A DNA stretch of 64,000 bases from Nocardioides sp. Kera G14. Lineage in GTDB: Bacteria > Actinomycetota > Actinomycetes > Propionibacteriales > Nocardioidaceae. This document shows positions 14,050 through 25,711 of the stretch, in pieces (position 1 is the stretch's first letter; each line of letters opens with the position of its first letter). A program made the position numbers and the translations under genes. A model generated the notes under the pieces. That model searched no databases. It was not told the DNA's origin and worked only from the letters and a program-made list of their open reading frames with translations. The stretch spans positions 1,488,001 to 1,552,000 of the forward strand of contig NZ_CP085839.1 in assembly GCF_020715565.1 (NCBI RefSeq), given 5' to 3'.

Positions 14050-14844
14050 ATGGGAACCACGCGCACCCCGCTGATGGCGGGGAACTGGAAGATGAACCTC
14101 AACCACGCCGAGGCCGTGGTGCTGGTCCAGAAGCTCGCCTGGACGCTCGCGGACAAGAAGCACGACTACAGCCAGGCCGAGGTGGTCGTGGTACCGCCGT
14201 TCACGGACCTGCGCTCGGTGCAGACACTCGTCGACGGCGACCGGCTCGCGATCAGGTACGGCGCCCAGGACGTCTCGGTGCACGAGTCCGGCGCCTACAC
14301 CGGTGAGATCTCCGCCGGCATGCTGGCGAAGCTCAACTGCTCGTACGTCGTCGTCGGCCACTCCGAGCGGCGCGAGTACCACGCCGAGACCGACGAGCTC
14401 GTCAACGCCAAGGCAAAGGCCGCGCTGGCGGCCGGGATGACGCCCATCGTCTGTGTCGGGGAGTCCCTCGACGTGCGCCAGGGTGGTGAGCAGGTGCCAC
14501 ACTGCACCGCCCAGACCCAGGGCGCGCTCGCCGGCCTGACCGCGGAGCAGGTCGCCGGCCTCGTCATCGCCTACGAGCCCGTGTGGGCGATCGGCACCGG
14601 CGAGGTGGCCACGCCTGAGGACGCCCAGGAGGTCGCGAAGGCGATCCGCGACCAGGTGCGCGAGTCGTTCGGCGACTCGGCGGCCGACGGTGTCCGGGTC
14701 CTCTACGGCGGTTCGGTCAAGGCCAACAACGTGGCCTCGATCATGGCGCAGCCCGACGTCGACGGTGCGCTCGTCGGCGGAGCGAGCCTGCAGGCGGACG
14801 AGTTCGCGGCGATCTGCCGTTACTACGCCATGCCTGTCATCTGA
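14050..14844 (+). CDS. tpiA: Triosephosphate isomerase
   Basis: Interconverts dihydroxyacetone phosphate and glyceraldehyde 3-phosphate. The 264-residue barrel has GNWKMN (lysine of the phosphate site), VVVGHSERR (catalytic His), [12 protein letters not shown] (catalytic Glu followed by the flexible loop 6) and [10 protein letters not shown] (phosphate-binding loop). It is the third gene of the gap-pgk-tpiA operon. secG follows after 30 bases with its own -10 element, an arrangement conserved in actinobacteria. Confidence 0.98.
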   Translation: MGTTRTPLMAGNWKMNLNHAEAVVLVQKLAWTLADKKHDYSQAEVVVVPPFTDLRSVQTLVDGDRLAIRYGAQDVSVHESGAYTGEISAGMLAKLNCSYVVVGHSERREYHAETDELVNAKAKAALAAGMTPIVCVGESLDVRQGGEQVPHCTAQTQGALAGLTAEQVAGLVIAYEPVWAIGTGEVATPEDAQEVAKAIRDQVRESFGDSAADGVRVLYGGSVKANNVASIMAQPDVDGALVGGASLQADEFAAICRYYAMPVI

Positions 14845-14860
14845 CCGGCGAATCGTGACG

Positions 14861-14866
14861 TAGGAT
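14861..14866 (+). promoter_or_regulatory. -10 element of secG
   Basis: TAGGAT lies 8 nt before the secG GTG (14875) and there is no Shine-Dalgarno. Read-through from the gap operon remains possible. Confidence 0.5.
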
Positions 14867-14874
14867 TCCTGATC

Positions 14875-15108
14875 GTGCTCGAAACCCTCTTCACCATCGT
14901 CCTCGTCCTCAGCAGTGTGCTGATGATCCTGTTGGTCCTGCTCCACAAGGGCCGTGGCGGCGGCATGTCCGACATGTTCGGCGGCGGCGTGTCCAGTGGC
15001 CTGGGCGGTTCCTCGGTGGCCGAGCGCAACCTCGACCGTCTCACCATCGGCATTGGCGCGATCTGGTTCGCCTGCGTCATCGCCCTCGGCCTCCTGAAGG
15101 CCTACTGA
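14875..15108 (+). CDS. secG: Preprotein translocase subunit SecG
   Basis: Small accessory subunit of the SecYEG channel in the membrane. At 77 residues it has two membrane segments, about 3-22 (LFTIVLVLSSVLMILLVLLH) and about 56-75 (IGIGAIWFACVIALGLLKAY), joined by the typical glycine-rich loop KGRGGGMSDMFGGGVSSGLGGSS. GTG at 14875 follows a -10 element by 8 nt. Its TGA overlaps the rbpA ATG (TGATG), so those two are translationally coupled. Confidence 0.95.
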   Translation: MLETLFTIVLVLSSVLMILLVLLHKGRGGGMSDMFGGGVSSGLGGSSVAERNLDRLTIGIGAIWFACVIALGLLKAY

Positions 15109-15467
15109 TGGCCGGCGGCGGTAGCGCGATCCGGGGTAGCCGGGTCGGCGCAGGTCCGATGGGCGAGGCGGAGCGCGGCGACGCGGCTCCTCGCAAGGCG
15201 GTCACCTACTTCTGCACCAACGAGCACCGCTCGGTCGTGACCTTCGCGGTCGAGGCCACGACGCCCGAGTCGTGGGACTGCCCCAAGTGCGGTCTCCCGG
15301 CCGGTCTCGACATCGAGAACGCGCCGCCGGCTCCGAAGATCGAGCCGTACAAGACGCACCTCGCGTACGTGAAGGAGCGTCGCTCGGACGCTGAGGCCGC
15401 GGACATCCTCGACGAGGCCGTCCAGCTCCTCCGCAGCCGCCGCAAGTCCGGAGACATCGTCTTCTGA
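15108..15467 (+). CDS. rbpA: RNA polymerase-binding protein RbpA
   Basis: Actinobacterial transcription factor that binds RNA polymerase and the principal sigma factor and stabilises the open promoter complex. The 119 residues show a basic, flexible N-terminal tail, the zinc-binding core (Cys36, His40, Cys58, Cys61 in YFCTNEH and CPKCG), a linker, and the C-terminal sigma-interaction helices (YVKERRSDAEAADILDEAVQLLRSRR). It is coupled to secG through TGATG. It converges on the sortase gene, whose stop lies only 3 bases away. Confidence 0.95.
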   Translation: MAGGGSAIRGSRVGAGPMGEAERGDAAPRKAVTYFCTNEHRSVVTFAVEATTPESWDCPKCGLPAGLDIENAPPAPKIEPYKTHLAYVKERRSDAEAADILDEAVQLLRSRRKSGDIVF

Positions 15468-15470
15468 TCC

Positions 15471-17186
15471 TCACGCCGGCTCGGCGGTGACGATGAGGTT
15501 CTTGCGGTAATGGAACCCGCCGTTGGCGTATGTGACTTTGTCGGTGCACGTGACCAGGACGAGCCGGCGCTGCACGCCCTGGCCGAAGATCGAGCGCGGT
15601 AGCCGGGCCCGGTCCACCGCCTTGATGTTGGTGATCCTCCACGCCGTGCGGACGCCGGCGGGCGACGTGAGTTCGATGACCTGACCGCGCTTCGCCTTCT
15701 GCAGGCGCTTGAAGGCGCCGGGGCGGTCGTGGTTGTCCGAGACGTGGCCGACCACGACGGTGGTGCCGACAAGGGCGTCGACCGGAGCGCCCTCACGCCA
15801 GATGCCTCCGGTGCTGATGGCGTGGGGCGGAGTGATCGTGCTGCCGTGGAACGTGACGCCGGAGAGCGTCGTGTTGAGTCCGACGGCGCCGAGGCGGATA
15901 CGGGCCGGCGTACGGCGGTCTGAGGTCTCCGGGGTGCCGTCGGACTCGCCACCGGAGTTCACGAGGGGATGCCCGGGCACGCGCGGCTGGGCGGGGCCGA
16001 CGACCGCGGTCTCAGCGACGATGCCGAGCGGTGTCCATGGCACGCCGAGGTTGTACGCCGTCGGGATCAGGCGTTCGCGGTAGGTGTAGCAGCCGCCGCG
16101 TTGGATGCGCGTCGCGCCGACCGCTACGGTGCCGCTCCGGGTCACGGTGAAGGTGCCGTGACCGGCCAAGGGAGCGCCTGCCCAGGCGGCTCCGCGACAG
16201 GTCGCGTTGCGATCGGGGCGAGTCGGACCCACGAGCTGCCATTCCCCGGTCACCGGGCCGGAGCCCGGGACGTCGGAGAGGCCGGAGACGGCGACGCGGT
16301 CGACGAGGGTGGCGCCTTCGGTGGCCTGCCGGGTGTTGATGGTCGTGGCGAGGCGAGGCTGTGCCGGTACGAAGGCGAGCTCAGCAGAAGCTGCCATCGT
16401 CCCCGGTCCGGCCGAGGCGGCGACGCGCTGGCGGTGGTCCCTCATGGGGTCGTAAAGTCGGAACCGGGCCGCCGGCAGCCGGCTGACGTGAACGGCGACG
16501 CTCACGGGTTCGGCACCGTCAGGGCTCAGTGGGAGCCGCAGCGGTGACTCATCCGTCGTGCCACGCCACGTCGTGCCGCCGTTGGCGAACTGGGCGCCCT
16601 GCACGGTGACGACGACGGGCAGGCCGGGCACCCAGTGGCCGGTGGCAGAGCGTACGCCGATCCCGGAGACATCGCCGCGCGTGAGCGCCAGCTTCATGGC
16701 GGCATACCCTGCGACCGTAGGCGCCCATCTGAGTGCCGCGTTCACCAGCGTGGCGTGCGCCGCCACGATGCGGTGGGCGAGCTTCGGCGTCTCGTTCCGC
16801 ATGAGCGCCACATGACCACTGACCTTGAGCGGGTGGCTGTTGAGCCTCTCGCCGACGGCCCACCAGAGTGCCGCTGCCAGCACAGGGTCCTTGGCTGCGC
16901 GAGGAAGGTAGGTCGAGGTCAGGTAACCGACGACGGGGTCGTTGACGAGATGGGACGCGGGCACCTTGTCGGGCCACGTCCACGAGGTGCCGGTGTCGAG
17001 GCAGATCCCTCGGACGCCGTTGGGCAGGCGGCCGACGCCGAGCTCGGCGCCGTCACGGGAGACGTAGCCCGAGAAGCCCTTCGACGGCGCGCGACCGTGG
17101 CCGAGGGTGGCAGCACGGACAGGGTCGAGACAGATCGCGGCGAGAGCGACGACGGCGAGCAGGGCGAGGAGGCGCAGGCGGGTCAT
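15471..17186 (-). CDS. Exported class E/F-like sortase fused to a large N-terminal surface region
   Basis: Predicted extracellular transpeptidase, 571 residues where stand-alone sortases have about 200-300. Residues 1-25 are a signal/anchor segment (LRLLALLAVVALAAICL). Residues 26-430 are an extracellular region with ICLDTGTSW, and a segment (TEGATLVDRVAVSGL) recalling Ig-like repeats of surface adhesins. The last 140 residues are the sortase: His481 (VVVGHVSDN), Cys547 (LVLVTCTDK) and Arg561 (FHYRKN). ATG at 17186 is chosen because it gives the signal peptide directly; the frame stays open upstream but reads as low-complexity Arg/Pro/Ser. It follows pgl after 118 bases. No LPXTG substrate gene is nearby. 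The sortase call is strong; the N-terminal role is unknown. Confidence 0.83.
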   Translation of the reverse strand: MTRLRLLALLAVVALAAICLDPVRAATLGHGRAPSKGFSGYVSRDGAELGVGRLPNGVRGICLDTGTSWTWPDKVPASHLVNDPVVGYLTSTYLPRAAKDPVLAAALWWAVGERLNSHPLKVSGHVALMRNETPKLAHRIVAAHATLVNAALRWAPTVAGYAAMKLALTRGDVSGIGVRSATGHWVPGLPVVVTVQGAQFANGGTTWRGTTDESPLRLPLSPDGAEPVSVAVHVSRLPAARFRLYDPMRDHRQRVAASAGPGTMAASAELAFVPAQPRLATTINTRQATEGATLVDRVAVSGLSDVPGSGPVTGEWQLVGPTRPDRNATCRGAAWAGAPLAGHGTFTVTRSGTVAVGATRIQRGGCYTYRERLIPTAYNLGVPWTPLGIVAETAVVGPAQPRVPGHPLVNSGGESDGTPETSDRRTPARIRLGAVGLNTTLSGVTFHGSTITPPHAISTGGIWREGAPVDALVGTTVVVGHVSDNHDRPGAFKRLQKAKRGQVIELTSPAGVRTAWRITNIKAVDRARLPRSIFGQGVQRRLVLVTCTDKVTYANGGFHYRKNLIVTAEPA

Positions 17187-17251
17187 GCGCCAGATCCTCA
17201 GCGCGCGTCGGTGTGGAGGCGACGGGGTCGGAGTACGACGGTGGGAAACGG

Positions 17252-17290
17252 CTGCGGGCCGCCGCCCTGTGGAGGAACGGTGGCCCGCAG
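17252..17290 (-). terminator. Hairpin between pgl and the sortase gene
   Basis: CTGCGGGCC (17252-17260) and GGCCCGCAG (17282-17290) form a perfect 9 bp stem with a 21-base loop. It lies just after the pgl stop in the direction of transcription. No long U-tract follows, so it may be a weak terminator or attenuator. Confidence 0.5.
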
Positions 17291-17304
17291 AGTGAGCGCT
17301 GGGT

Positions 17305-18027
17305 TCAGAGTTGTGAGGCGGCCGCCCGGTCGAGGAACCAGATCGTCTCGTCACGTCCGGTCACGCCGGCCGCGGGTGTCTCGTGGAGGTCCGCGCCGCC
17401 GAGGGCGCTCGCCACCGCGCCGGCCTTGCCCTCGCCGGAGACCAGGAACCACACCGACGCGCCGCGTCGCAGCGCGGGGTAGGTGAGCGAGATCCGGTGG
17501 GGAGGCGGCTTGGGCGAGCCGGTGACGCCAACCGCGAGCGTGTCCTCGACGTCGAGCTGGGCGAAGCCCGGGAAGAGCGAGGCGATGTGACCGTCGGGAC
17601 CGACGCCGAGCATCATCACGTCGAAGCGCTCGGGAACCTCGGCGGCGTAGGCCTCGGCTCCCTCGTCGACCGAGCCGGCTGCCGACGTCGAGGCCATCTC
17701 GTGGATCCGGTGGGCCGGGACACCGAGTTCGTCGAGGAACGCAGCCTTGGCCTGACCCACGTTGCGGTCGGGGGAGTCGGGATCGACGTACCGCTCGTCG
17801 CCGAACCAGAAGTCGACGGCGCCCCAGTCCACGCCGGAGTCGTCGGCGAGGCGCGCGACGTCACGGTGGATCGCCTCGGCGATGGTGCCACCGGTCAGGC
17901 AGATCTGTGGAACGTCGCCGGCGGCCTGGAGGTCGGCGATCCGGCTGAGCAGCTCACCGGCGATGGCCGCCGAGAGCTCGGCCGCGTCCTCGTGGACCTC
18001 GACCCGCGCGTCGGACTGGGTCGTCAT
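17305..18027 (-). CDS. pgl: 6-phosphogluconolactonase
   Basis: Hydrolyses 6-phosphogluconolactone in the oxidative pentose phosphate pathway. The 240-residue protein belongs to the NagB/DevB type: [34 protein letters not shown] and [14 protein letters not shown] are the key motifs. Its ATG overlaps the pgi stop (ATGA), so it is the last gene of tkt-tal-pgi-pgl. zwf and opcA, which commonly sit between tal and pgl in actinobacteria, are not here although their product is this enzyme's substrate. Confidence 0.95.
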   Translation of the reverse strand: MTTQSDARVEVHEDAAELSAAIAGELLSRIADLQAAGDVPQICLTGGTIAEAIHRDVARLADDSGVDWGAVDFWFGDERYVDPDSPDRNVGQAKAAFLDELGVPAHRIHEMASTSAAGSVDEGAEAYAAEVPERFDVMMLGVGPDGHIASLFPGFAQLDVEDTLAVGVTGSPKPPPHRISLTYPALRRGASVWFLVSGEGKAGAVASALGGADLHETPAAGVTGRDETIWFLDRAAASQL

Positions 18028-19703
18028 GCGCGCTTCTCCCGGTAGTAGCGGATGAGGGCCTGCGTCGAGCTGTCCTGCGTGGCGGCCGCCTCCTCGTCAC
18101 CGCCGACGGCGGGGGCGACCTGGAGGGCCAACTGCTTGCCGAGCTCGACGCCCCACTGGTCGAAGCTGTCGATGCCCCAGATGACGCCCTGCACGAAGGT
18201 CAGGTGCTCATACAGGGCGATCAGCTGGCCGAGGACCGACGGCGTCAGTGCCGGCGCCATGATCGACGTGGTCGGTCGGTTGCCGGTGAAGACACGGGCC
18301 GGCACGATCGCCTCGGCCGTGCCCTCGACCCGCACCTCGTCCGCGGTCTTGCCGAACGCCAGTGCGCGCGTCTGGGCGAAGAAGTTCGCGAGAAAGAGCT
18401 CGTGCACGTCCACGTCGCCGTCCTTGAGCGCGTACGGCGGGTTGGCGAAGGCGATGAAGTCGGCAGGAATCAGCCGCGTGCCCTGGTGGATCAGCTGGTA
18501 GAACGCGTGCTGTCCGTTGGTGCCGGGCTCGCCCCAGAACACCTCGCCCGTGGAGGTCGTGACGGGGGAACCGTCCCAGCGGACGCCCTTGCCGTTGGAC
18601 TCCATGGTCAGCTGCTGGAGGTACGCCGGGAACCGGTGCAACAGCTGCGCGTACGGCAGGACCGCATGCGTCTCACTGCCCAGGAAGTTGGAGTACCAGA
18701 CGTTGAGCAGGCCCATCAGGACCGGCACGTTGTCGGCGAGGTCCGCGGTGCGGAAGTGCTCGTCGAGGGCATGGAAGCCGGCGAGGAAGTCCGCGAACGC
18801 CTCGGGGCCGATGGCCACAGCGAGCGAGGTGCCGATGGCCGAGTCCACCGAGTAGCGACCGCCGACCCAGTCCCAGAAGCCGAAGGCGTTGGCCGGGTCG
18901 ATCCCGAACGCAGCCACCTTGTCGAGCGCGGTCGAGACGGCGACGAAGTGCTTCTCGATCGCGGCCTTCTCGTCCACACCCTCACCCAGCTGATCGAGGA
19001 GCCACGCCTTGCAGAGTCGGGCGTTCGTGAGGGTCTCGAGCGTGCCGAAGGTCTTGGACGAGACGATGAAGAGCGTCGTCTCGGGGTCGAGCCCTTGGAG
19101 CTTGAGCGCCGCGTCGGTGGGGTCGATGTTGGAGATGAACCGGCACTCGAGCTCGCCGCTGCCGTCCGGCAGAGCACGGTAGGGCGCGAGCGCCTCGTAC
19201 GCCATCACGGGGCCGAGGTCGGAGCCGCCGATCCCGATGTTGACCACCGTGTGGATCCGCTTGCCCGTGACGCCGGTCCACTCACCCGAGCGGACCTTGT
19301 CGGCGAAGGCGTAGACCCGGTCCAGGACCTCGTGCACGTCCGGTACGACGTCCTTGCCGTCGACCGACACGGACGCGCCCTTCGGCTGGCGCAACGCCGT
19401 GTGGAGCACGGCCCGGTCCTCGGTGACGTTGATGTGCTCACCGGCGAACATCGCGTCGCGCCGGGCCGCCACACCGGTCTCGTCGGCGAGATCGAGCAGT
19501 GCGTTGAGCACCTCGTCGGTGACGAGACCCTTGGAGAGGTCGACGTGGAGGTCGGCCGCATCGAAGGTCAGCCGCTCCGTACGCGTGGAGTCGGCGGCGA
19601 ACCAGCCGCGCAGGTCCGGCTGGAACGTCTCGGCGAGCGAGCTCAGCTGCTTCCAGGCGGCGGTGGAGGTGGCGTCGATCGGTGTCTTCGCGGCGTCGGC
19701 CAT
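18024..19703 (-). CDS. pgi: Glucose-6-phosphate isomerase
   Basis: Interconverts glucose 6-phosphate and fructose 6-phosphate. The 559-residue protein is full length and carries the family signatures: [89 protein letters not shown] and the C-terminal [16 protein letters not shown] at 19703 is 2 bases past the tal stop. Placed between tal and pgl, it occupies the position often filled by zwf-opcA. Confidence 0.97.
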   Translation of the reverse strand: MADAAKTPIDATSTAAWKQLSSLAETFQPDLRGWFAADSTRTERLTFDAADLHVDLSKGLVTDEVLNALLDLADETGVAARRDAMFAGEHINVTEDRAVLHTALRQPKGASVSVDGKDVVPDVHEVLDRVYAFADKVRSGEWTGVTGKRIHTVVNIGIGGSDLGPVMAYEALAPYRALPDGSGELECRFISNIDPTDAALKLQGLDPETTLFIVSSKTFGTLETLTNARLCKAWLLDQLGEGVDEKAAIEKHFVAVSTALDKVAAFGIDPANAFGFWDWVGGRYSVDSAIGTSLAVAIGPEAFADFLAGFHALDEHFRTADLADNVPVLMGLLNVWYSNFLGSETHAVLPYAQLLHRFPAYLQQLTMESNGKGVRWDGSPVTTSTGEVFWGEPGTNGQHAFYQLIHQGTRLIPADFIAFANPPYALKDGDVDVHELFLANFFAQTRALAFGKTADEVRVEGTAEAIVPARVFTGNRPTTSIMAPALTPSVLGQLIALYEHLTFVQGVIWGIDSFDQWGVELGKQLALQVAPAVGGDEEAAATQDSSTQALIRYYREKRA

Positions 19704-19705
19704 GC

Positions 19706-20806
19706 TCAGGCCTGGGCGAGCGCGTCGGCGACCGTCTTCTGCAGGTCGGTCCAGGACGCCTTGAACTTGTCGACGCCCTCGGTCTCGAGGACGGTGAAGA
19801 CGTCGTCGAGGTCGACACCGACGGCCGCGAGCTGGTCGAAGACGGCCTGCGCCTCCTCGCCCTTGCCGCTCACCTGGTCGCCCTTGACCTCACCGTGGTC
19901 GCCGAAGGCCAGCAGGGTCTTCTCCGGCATGGTGTTGACCGTGTCGGCGACGACCAGGTCGGCGACGTACAGGGTGTCGGGGTAGTCCGGGTTCTTCACG
20001 CCGGTGGAGGCCCAGAGCGGACGCTGAGCGTTGGCACCGGCGTCGGCGAGCGCCTTCCAGCGCGGGCTGGCGTGCACCTCCTCGAAGGCCGCGTAGGCCA
20101 GGCGGGCGTTGGCGATGGCCGCCTTGCCACGCAGGCCGAGCGCCTCGTCGGTGCCGATCTTCTCGAGGCGTGCGTCGATCTCCGTGTCGACGCGGGAGAC
20201 GAAGAACGAGGCGACCGAGCGGATCGTCGACAGGTCGATGCCCGCCTCCTTCGCCTTCTCCAGGCCGGCCAGGTAGGCGTCCATGACCTCGCGATAGCGC
20301 GGGGTGGAGAAGATCAGGGTGACGTTGACGCTGATGCCGGCACCGATGACCTCGGTGATGGCCGGGAGGCCCTCGACCGTGCCGGGAATCTTGATCAGTG
20401 CGTTTGGACGGTCGACAGCGGCCCACAGGGCCTTGGCCGAGGCGATGGTGGCCTCGGTGTCGTTGGCCAGCGTCGGCTCGACCTCGATGGAGACCCGGCC
20501 GTCGTCCTTGGTCGCGGCCGCGACGGGGGCGAAGATGTCGCAGGCGTCGCGGACGTCGTCGGTCGTGAGGGCGAAGATGACCTCGTCGACGCCCTGGCCG
20601 TCGGCCGCGAGCTTGCTGATCAGCTCGTTGTAGGCGCCGCCGGCGCCGATCGCCGCCTGGAAGATCGACGGGTTCGTCGTGACGCCCGTGACGGAGTTCT
20701 CGTCGATCAGCGTCTTCAGGTTGCCGGAGTCGATGCGCTCACGGGAGAGGTCGTCGAGCCAGATGGAGACACCGGCGTCGGCCAGTGCCTTGAGACGGTC
20801 GTTCAT
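19706..20806 (-). CDS. tal: Transaldolase
   Basis: Moves dihydroxyacetone units between sugar phosphates in the non-oxidative pentose phosphate pathway. The 366-residue protein shows the N-terminal [10 protein letters not shown], the Schiff-base lysine in [12 protein letters not shown], and NVTLIFS. ATG at 20806 has a strong AGGAGG 4 bases upstream, as expected for an internal operon gene. It starts 47 bases after tkt. Length matches the larger actinobacterial transaldolases. Confidence 0.97.
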   Translation of the reverse strand: MNDRLKALADAGVSIWLDDLSRERIDSGNLKTLIDENSVTGVTTNPSIFQAAIGAGGAYNELISKLAADGQGVDEVIFALTTDDVRDACDIFAPVAAATKDDGRVSIEVEPTLANDTEATIASAKALWAAVDRPNALIKIPGTVEGLPAITEVIGAGISVNVTLIFSTPRYREVMDAYLAGLEKAKEAGIDLSTIRSVASFFVSRVDTEIDARLEKIGTDEALGLRGKAAIANARLAYAAFEEVHASPRWKALADAGANAQRPLWASTGVKNPDYPDTLYVADLVVADTVNTMPEKTLLAFGDHGEVKGDQVSGKGEEAQAVFDQLAAVGVDLDDVFTVLETEGVDKFKASWTDLQKTVADALAQA

Positions 20807-20853
20807 GGTTCCTCCTGATATCGCGGGGAAGCGAGGGGTAGGTGGTCGGAGCG

Positions 20854-22971
<2,118 letters not shown>

Positions 22972-22978
22972 GTTTCCG

Positions 22979-22984
22979 AGCCTA
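22979..22984 (-). promoter_or_regulatory. -10 element of the tkt operon (leaderless)
   Basis: TAGGCT on the minus strand, 7 nt before the tkt GTG. It shares a 39-base divergent gap with ctaB. Confidence 0.65.
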
Positions 22985-22998
22985 CCCATGCCCGGGTC

Positions 22999-23004
22999 TA
23001 GACT
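22999..23004 (+). promoter_or_regulatory. -10 element of ctaB (leaderless)
   Basis: TAGACT lies 6 nt before the ctaB GTG (23011), with no Shine-Dalgarno. Confidence 0.65.
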
Positions 23005-23010
23005 CACCCC

Positions 23011-23937
23011 GTGACTACCACCCTCGTGACGGAGCAGGTCGAGTCCGCCACCTGGAAGGACGTCGTCGCGGCGTACGTCGGTCTGACGAAGCCCCGCGTG
23101 ATCGAGCTCCTCCTGCTCACCACCGTGCCCGTGATGTTCTTCGCGGCCCGCGGCGTGCCCGGCCTCTGGCTCGTCGTCGCCACCGTCATCGGCGGCACGT
23201 TGTCGGCCGGTTCGGCCTCGGTGTTCAACTGTGTCTACGACCGCGACATCGACGAGCAGATGCGCCGCACGCGTCGGCGTGCGCTGCCGCGTCACATCGT
23301 GACGCCGGTCTCCGCCCTCGTCTTCGGCTCGGTGCTCGCCGTGCTCTCGACGGTGGTGCTCTGGCTCTGGGTCAACCCGCTCTCGGCGGTGCTGTCCGTC
23401 GCGGCGAACGCCTTCTACGTCTTCGTGTACACGATGCTGCTGAAGCGACGCACCACGCAGAACATCGTGTGGGGCGGGATCGCCGGCTGCTTCCCGGCGC
23501 TCATCGGCTGGACCGCCGTGACCGACCAGCTCGGCTGGGAGCCGATCGTGCTCTTCGCGGTCGTCTTCTTCTGGACGCCGCCGCACACCTGGGCGCTGGC
23601 GCTGCGCTACCGCGAGGACTACGCGAACGTCGACGTGCCGATGCTGCCCGTCGTGAAGCCTGCCGCGGTCGTCGCCCGCCAGATCGTCGCCTACTCGTGG
23701 GTGATGGTGGCGACGTCACTCCTGCTGTGGCCTGTGGCCGGCACGGGTGCCTTCTACTCGATCGTCGCCGTGGTGCTGGGCGCGGTCTTCCTCGTGGAGG
23801 CGCACAAGCTTGCCCGCCGCGCCCGCAACACCGAGGACCTGAGTCTGATCAAGCCGATGCGGCTCTTCCACAGCAGCAACCTCTACCTGTCGTTGCTCTT
23901 CGTGGCCGTCGCGCTCGACCCGCTGATCTCGCGCTGA
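23011..23937 (+). CDS. ctaB: Protoheme IX farnesyltransferase (heme O synthase)
   Basis: Integral membrane prenyltransferase that adds a farnesyl group to heme b, giving heme O for cytochrome oxidase. The 308 residues form about nine membrane helices. The prenyl-diphosphate motif is [18 protein letters not shown] (Asp-rich, near 71-88); the second acidic loop is [28 protein letters not shown] is also conserved. It diverges from tkt across 39 bases and converges on ctaA, whose product works next in the pathway; the two are separated by a repeat-bearing spacer. Confidence 0.96.
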   Translation: MTTTLVTEQVESATWKDVVAAYVGLTKPRVIELLLLTTVPVMFFAARGVPGLWLVVATVIGGTLSAGSASVFNCVYDRDIDEQMRRTRRRALPRHIVTPVSALVFGSVLAVLSTVVLWLWVNPLSAVLSVAANAFYVFVYTMLLKRRTTQNIVWGGIAGCFPALIGWTAVTDQLGWEPIVLFAVVFFWTPPHTWALALRYREDYANVDVPMLPVVKPAAVVARQIVAYSWVMVATSLLLWPVAGTGAFYSIVAVVLGAVFLVEAHKLARRARNTEDLSLIKPMRLFHSSNLYLSLLFVAVALDPLISR

Positions 23938-23975
23938 GCCTCGCACGCTCGGCCCGCGGCGCTTGTCCGCAAAAC

Positions 23976-24048
23976 GTCACCGTGACCTTTCGGGCTGTGA
24001 GTGACCGTTCGCAAGGTCACGCACGCCGCAGAGGGTCACGGTGACCCT
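23976..24048. repeat. Cluster of GGTCAC/GTGACC palindromes between convergent ctaB and ctaA
   Basis: Three palindromic blocks lie in 73 bases: GTCACCGTGAC (23976-23986), GTGACC-N8-GGTCAC (24001-24020) and AGGGTCACGGTGACCCT (24032-24048). The outer two are also inverted copies of each other, so alternative long hairpins can form. Position after two convergent stops fits a bidirectional terminator or a REP-like element. Confidence 0.6.
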
Positions 24049-24062
24049 TTGGTGAGGCGGGC

Positions 24063-24944
24063 TCAGACGGGGCTGTGGTCGCGCGTGGTGAGCGCCACGC
24101 GCGCGAGACCCGCGGCGATCAGGCCGGCGCCCAGCATGTGCAGCATGACGAGGGCTATCGGGACGTCGAGTGCGTACTGGACGTAGCCGAGGACGCCCTG
24201 GAGGAGCTCGATGCCGAGGAGCACGGCCGTGAAGATCGCCAGCCATCCCTCCTGGCGCTGGGCGGCAAGGACCAGGAGTGCCACCGTCAGGAGCACCAGC
24301 AGCCATACCGAGTAGCCGTGGATGTGGGACACCTCCGCCGGGTCGAGGCCGTTGCGCTTGGCGTCCTGGTCGCCGGCGTGGGGACCGGAGCCGGTGACGA
24401 CCGTGCCGAGCCAGATGACGACGGCGCCGACGACGACCACGGCCCACGACAGCGCGCGGGTGACCCGGCTCGCGGCCGGATGGGCTGGACCGGTGAGGTC
24501 GTCGAGGAGCCAGACGCACAGGCCGACCATGACCATCGACAGCAGGAGGTGACAGGCGACGATCCACGGGTTGAGGTCGGTGAGGACGGTGACGCCGCCC
24601 AGCACGGCCTGGGCTGGGATGCCGAGGGCGATGATGAGCGCGAGCCGGCGGACGACGCCGTCGCGGTGCCACACGGAGACCAGACACGAGATCGCAACGG
24701 CCGCCAGCACATAGGTGAGCGTCCGGTTCCCGAATTCGATCAGCTTGTGGTGGTCGACCGCGCCGTGGGGGACCAGCGACCCGCTCTGGCACTCCGGCCA
24801 GGTCGGGCAACCAAGGCCGGAGCCGGTGAGCCGCACGATCCCACCACTGACGACGATCAGGACGTTGGCGATGACGTTCGCGACCGCGAGGGCCGGGACG
24901 TGGGCGCGGCACCAGTCGACGTACGCGCGCCTCAGGGTCGACAT
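24063..24944 (-). CDS. ctaA: Heme A synthase (COX15/CtaA family)
   Basis: Oxidises heme O to heme A in the membrane for the aa3-type cytochrome oxidase. The 293-residue protein has about eight helices. Conserved features are RLTGSGLGCPTWPEC near the N-terminus, HHKLIEFGNRTL (heme-ligand His), the second-half repeat GTVVTGSGPHAGD, HIHGYS, and a late histidine in MLHMLGAG. ATG at 24944 is chosen because it overlaps the stop of the upstream ABC permease (TGATG); the longer reading adds only a charged 17-residue tail. It is probably co-transcribed with that transporter. Confidence 0.93.
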   Translation of the reverse strand: MSTLRRAYVDWCRAHVPALAVANVIANVLIVVSGGIVRLTGSGLGCPTWPECQSGSLVPHGAVDHHKLIEFGNRTLTYVLAAVAISCLVSVWHRDGVVRRLALIIALGIPAQAVLGGVTVLTDLNPWIVACHLLLSMVMVGLCVWLLDDLTGPAHPAASRVTRALSWAVVVVGAVVIWLGTVVTGSGPHAGDQDAKRNGLDPAEVSHIHGYSVWLLVLLTVALLVLAAQRQEGWLAIFTAVLLGIELLQGVLGYVQYALDVPIALVMLHMLGAGLIAAGLARVALTTRDHSPV

Positions 24945-25711
24945 CACTCCCACTTGAAGGTCCTTGCCGTGAGGGCGCTCCCGAGCACGGCCCACACGAG
25001 CAGCACGCCGAGGTCGCGCCAGGCGACGGTGTTGTCGAGGAAGGCGTCACGGACCGCCTCGCCCAGGGCACCCGACGGCAGGAAGCGGGTGAGGTCGCCG
25101 AAGCCGCCATACGCATGGGCGGGCAGCACGACGGCGCCGCCGGCCATCAGGAGCAGGTAGATCAGGTTGGCCGCGGCCAGGGTGGCCTCGGCGCGGAGCA
25201 CGCCTGCGACGAAGAGGCCGAGTGAGGCGAACGCGGCGGTGCCGAGGACGATGGCGAGCAGGAATCCGAGTACGCCGGGCCGCGGCGTCCATCCGAGCAG
25301 CTGGCCCACGCCGCCGATCACGATGAGCTGCAGCACCTCGACCGCCAGCAGGGCGAGCACCTTGCCGGCCAGGAGCCCGAAGCGCGGTAGGGGAGAGGCG
25401 CCGAGACGCTTGATGACGCCGTACCGGCGCTCGAAGCCGGTGGCGATGGCCAGTGAGGTGAAGGAGGTCGACATGATCGCCAGCGCGAGCACACCCGGGG
25501 TGAAGATGTCGACGAGGGGGTGATCCTCGTGCAGGTTGAGGTGCTGACCCCCGCGGACTCCGCCGATCAGGACGATCACGGGGATGACGACAGCGATGAG
25601 GAGCTGCTCGCCGTTGCGCAGCATCAGCCGCGCCTCCATCGAGGCCTGCGCGGGGATCTGGCGGAGCAGCGGGGCACCACCCGGACGCGGGGTGAAGGTC
25701 GCGGTGGTCAT
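24944..25711 (-). CDS. ABC-2 type exporter permease
   Basis: Membrane component, 255 residues, of the ABC exporter encoded with the gene upstream. About six hydrophobic segments are visible (for example LLIAVVIPVIVLIGGV, LALIAMSTSFTSLAIATG-like, LGFLLAIVLGTAAFASLGLFVAGVL, AANLIYLLLMAGGAVVLP). It shows the ABC-2 pattern RRYGVIKRLGASPLPR in a cytoplasmic loop. The start overlaps the ATPase stop (ATGA) and the stop overlaps ctaA. Actinobacterial genomes often keep this transporter pair between ctaA and sufR, so a link to heme or oxidase assembly is possible, but the substrate is unknown. Confidence 0.9.
   Translation of the reverse strand: MTTATFTPRPGGAPLLRQIPAQASMEARLMLRNGEQLLIAVVIPVIVLIGGVRGGQHLNLHEDHPLVDIFTPGVLALAIMSTSFTSLAIATGFERRYGVIKRLGASPLPRFGLLAGKVLALLAVEVLQLIVIGGVGQLLGWTPRPGVLGFLLAIVLGTAAFASLGLFVAGVLRAEATLAAANLIYLLLMAGGAVVLPAHAYGGFGDLTRFLPSGALGEAVRDAFLDNTVAWRDLGVLLVWAVLGSALTARTFKWE

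Noticed and set aside
22972..23586. Upstream extension of the transketolase frame
   Set aside because: Low-complexity Arg/His/Asp-rich; overlaps ctaB; the GTG at 22971 has a promoter at the right distance.
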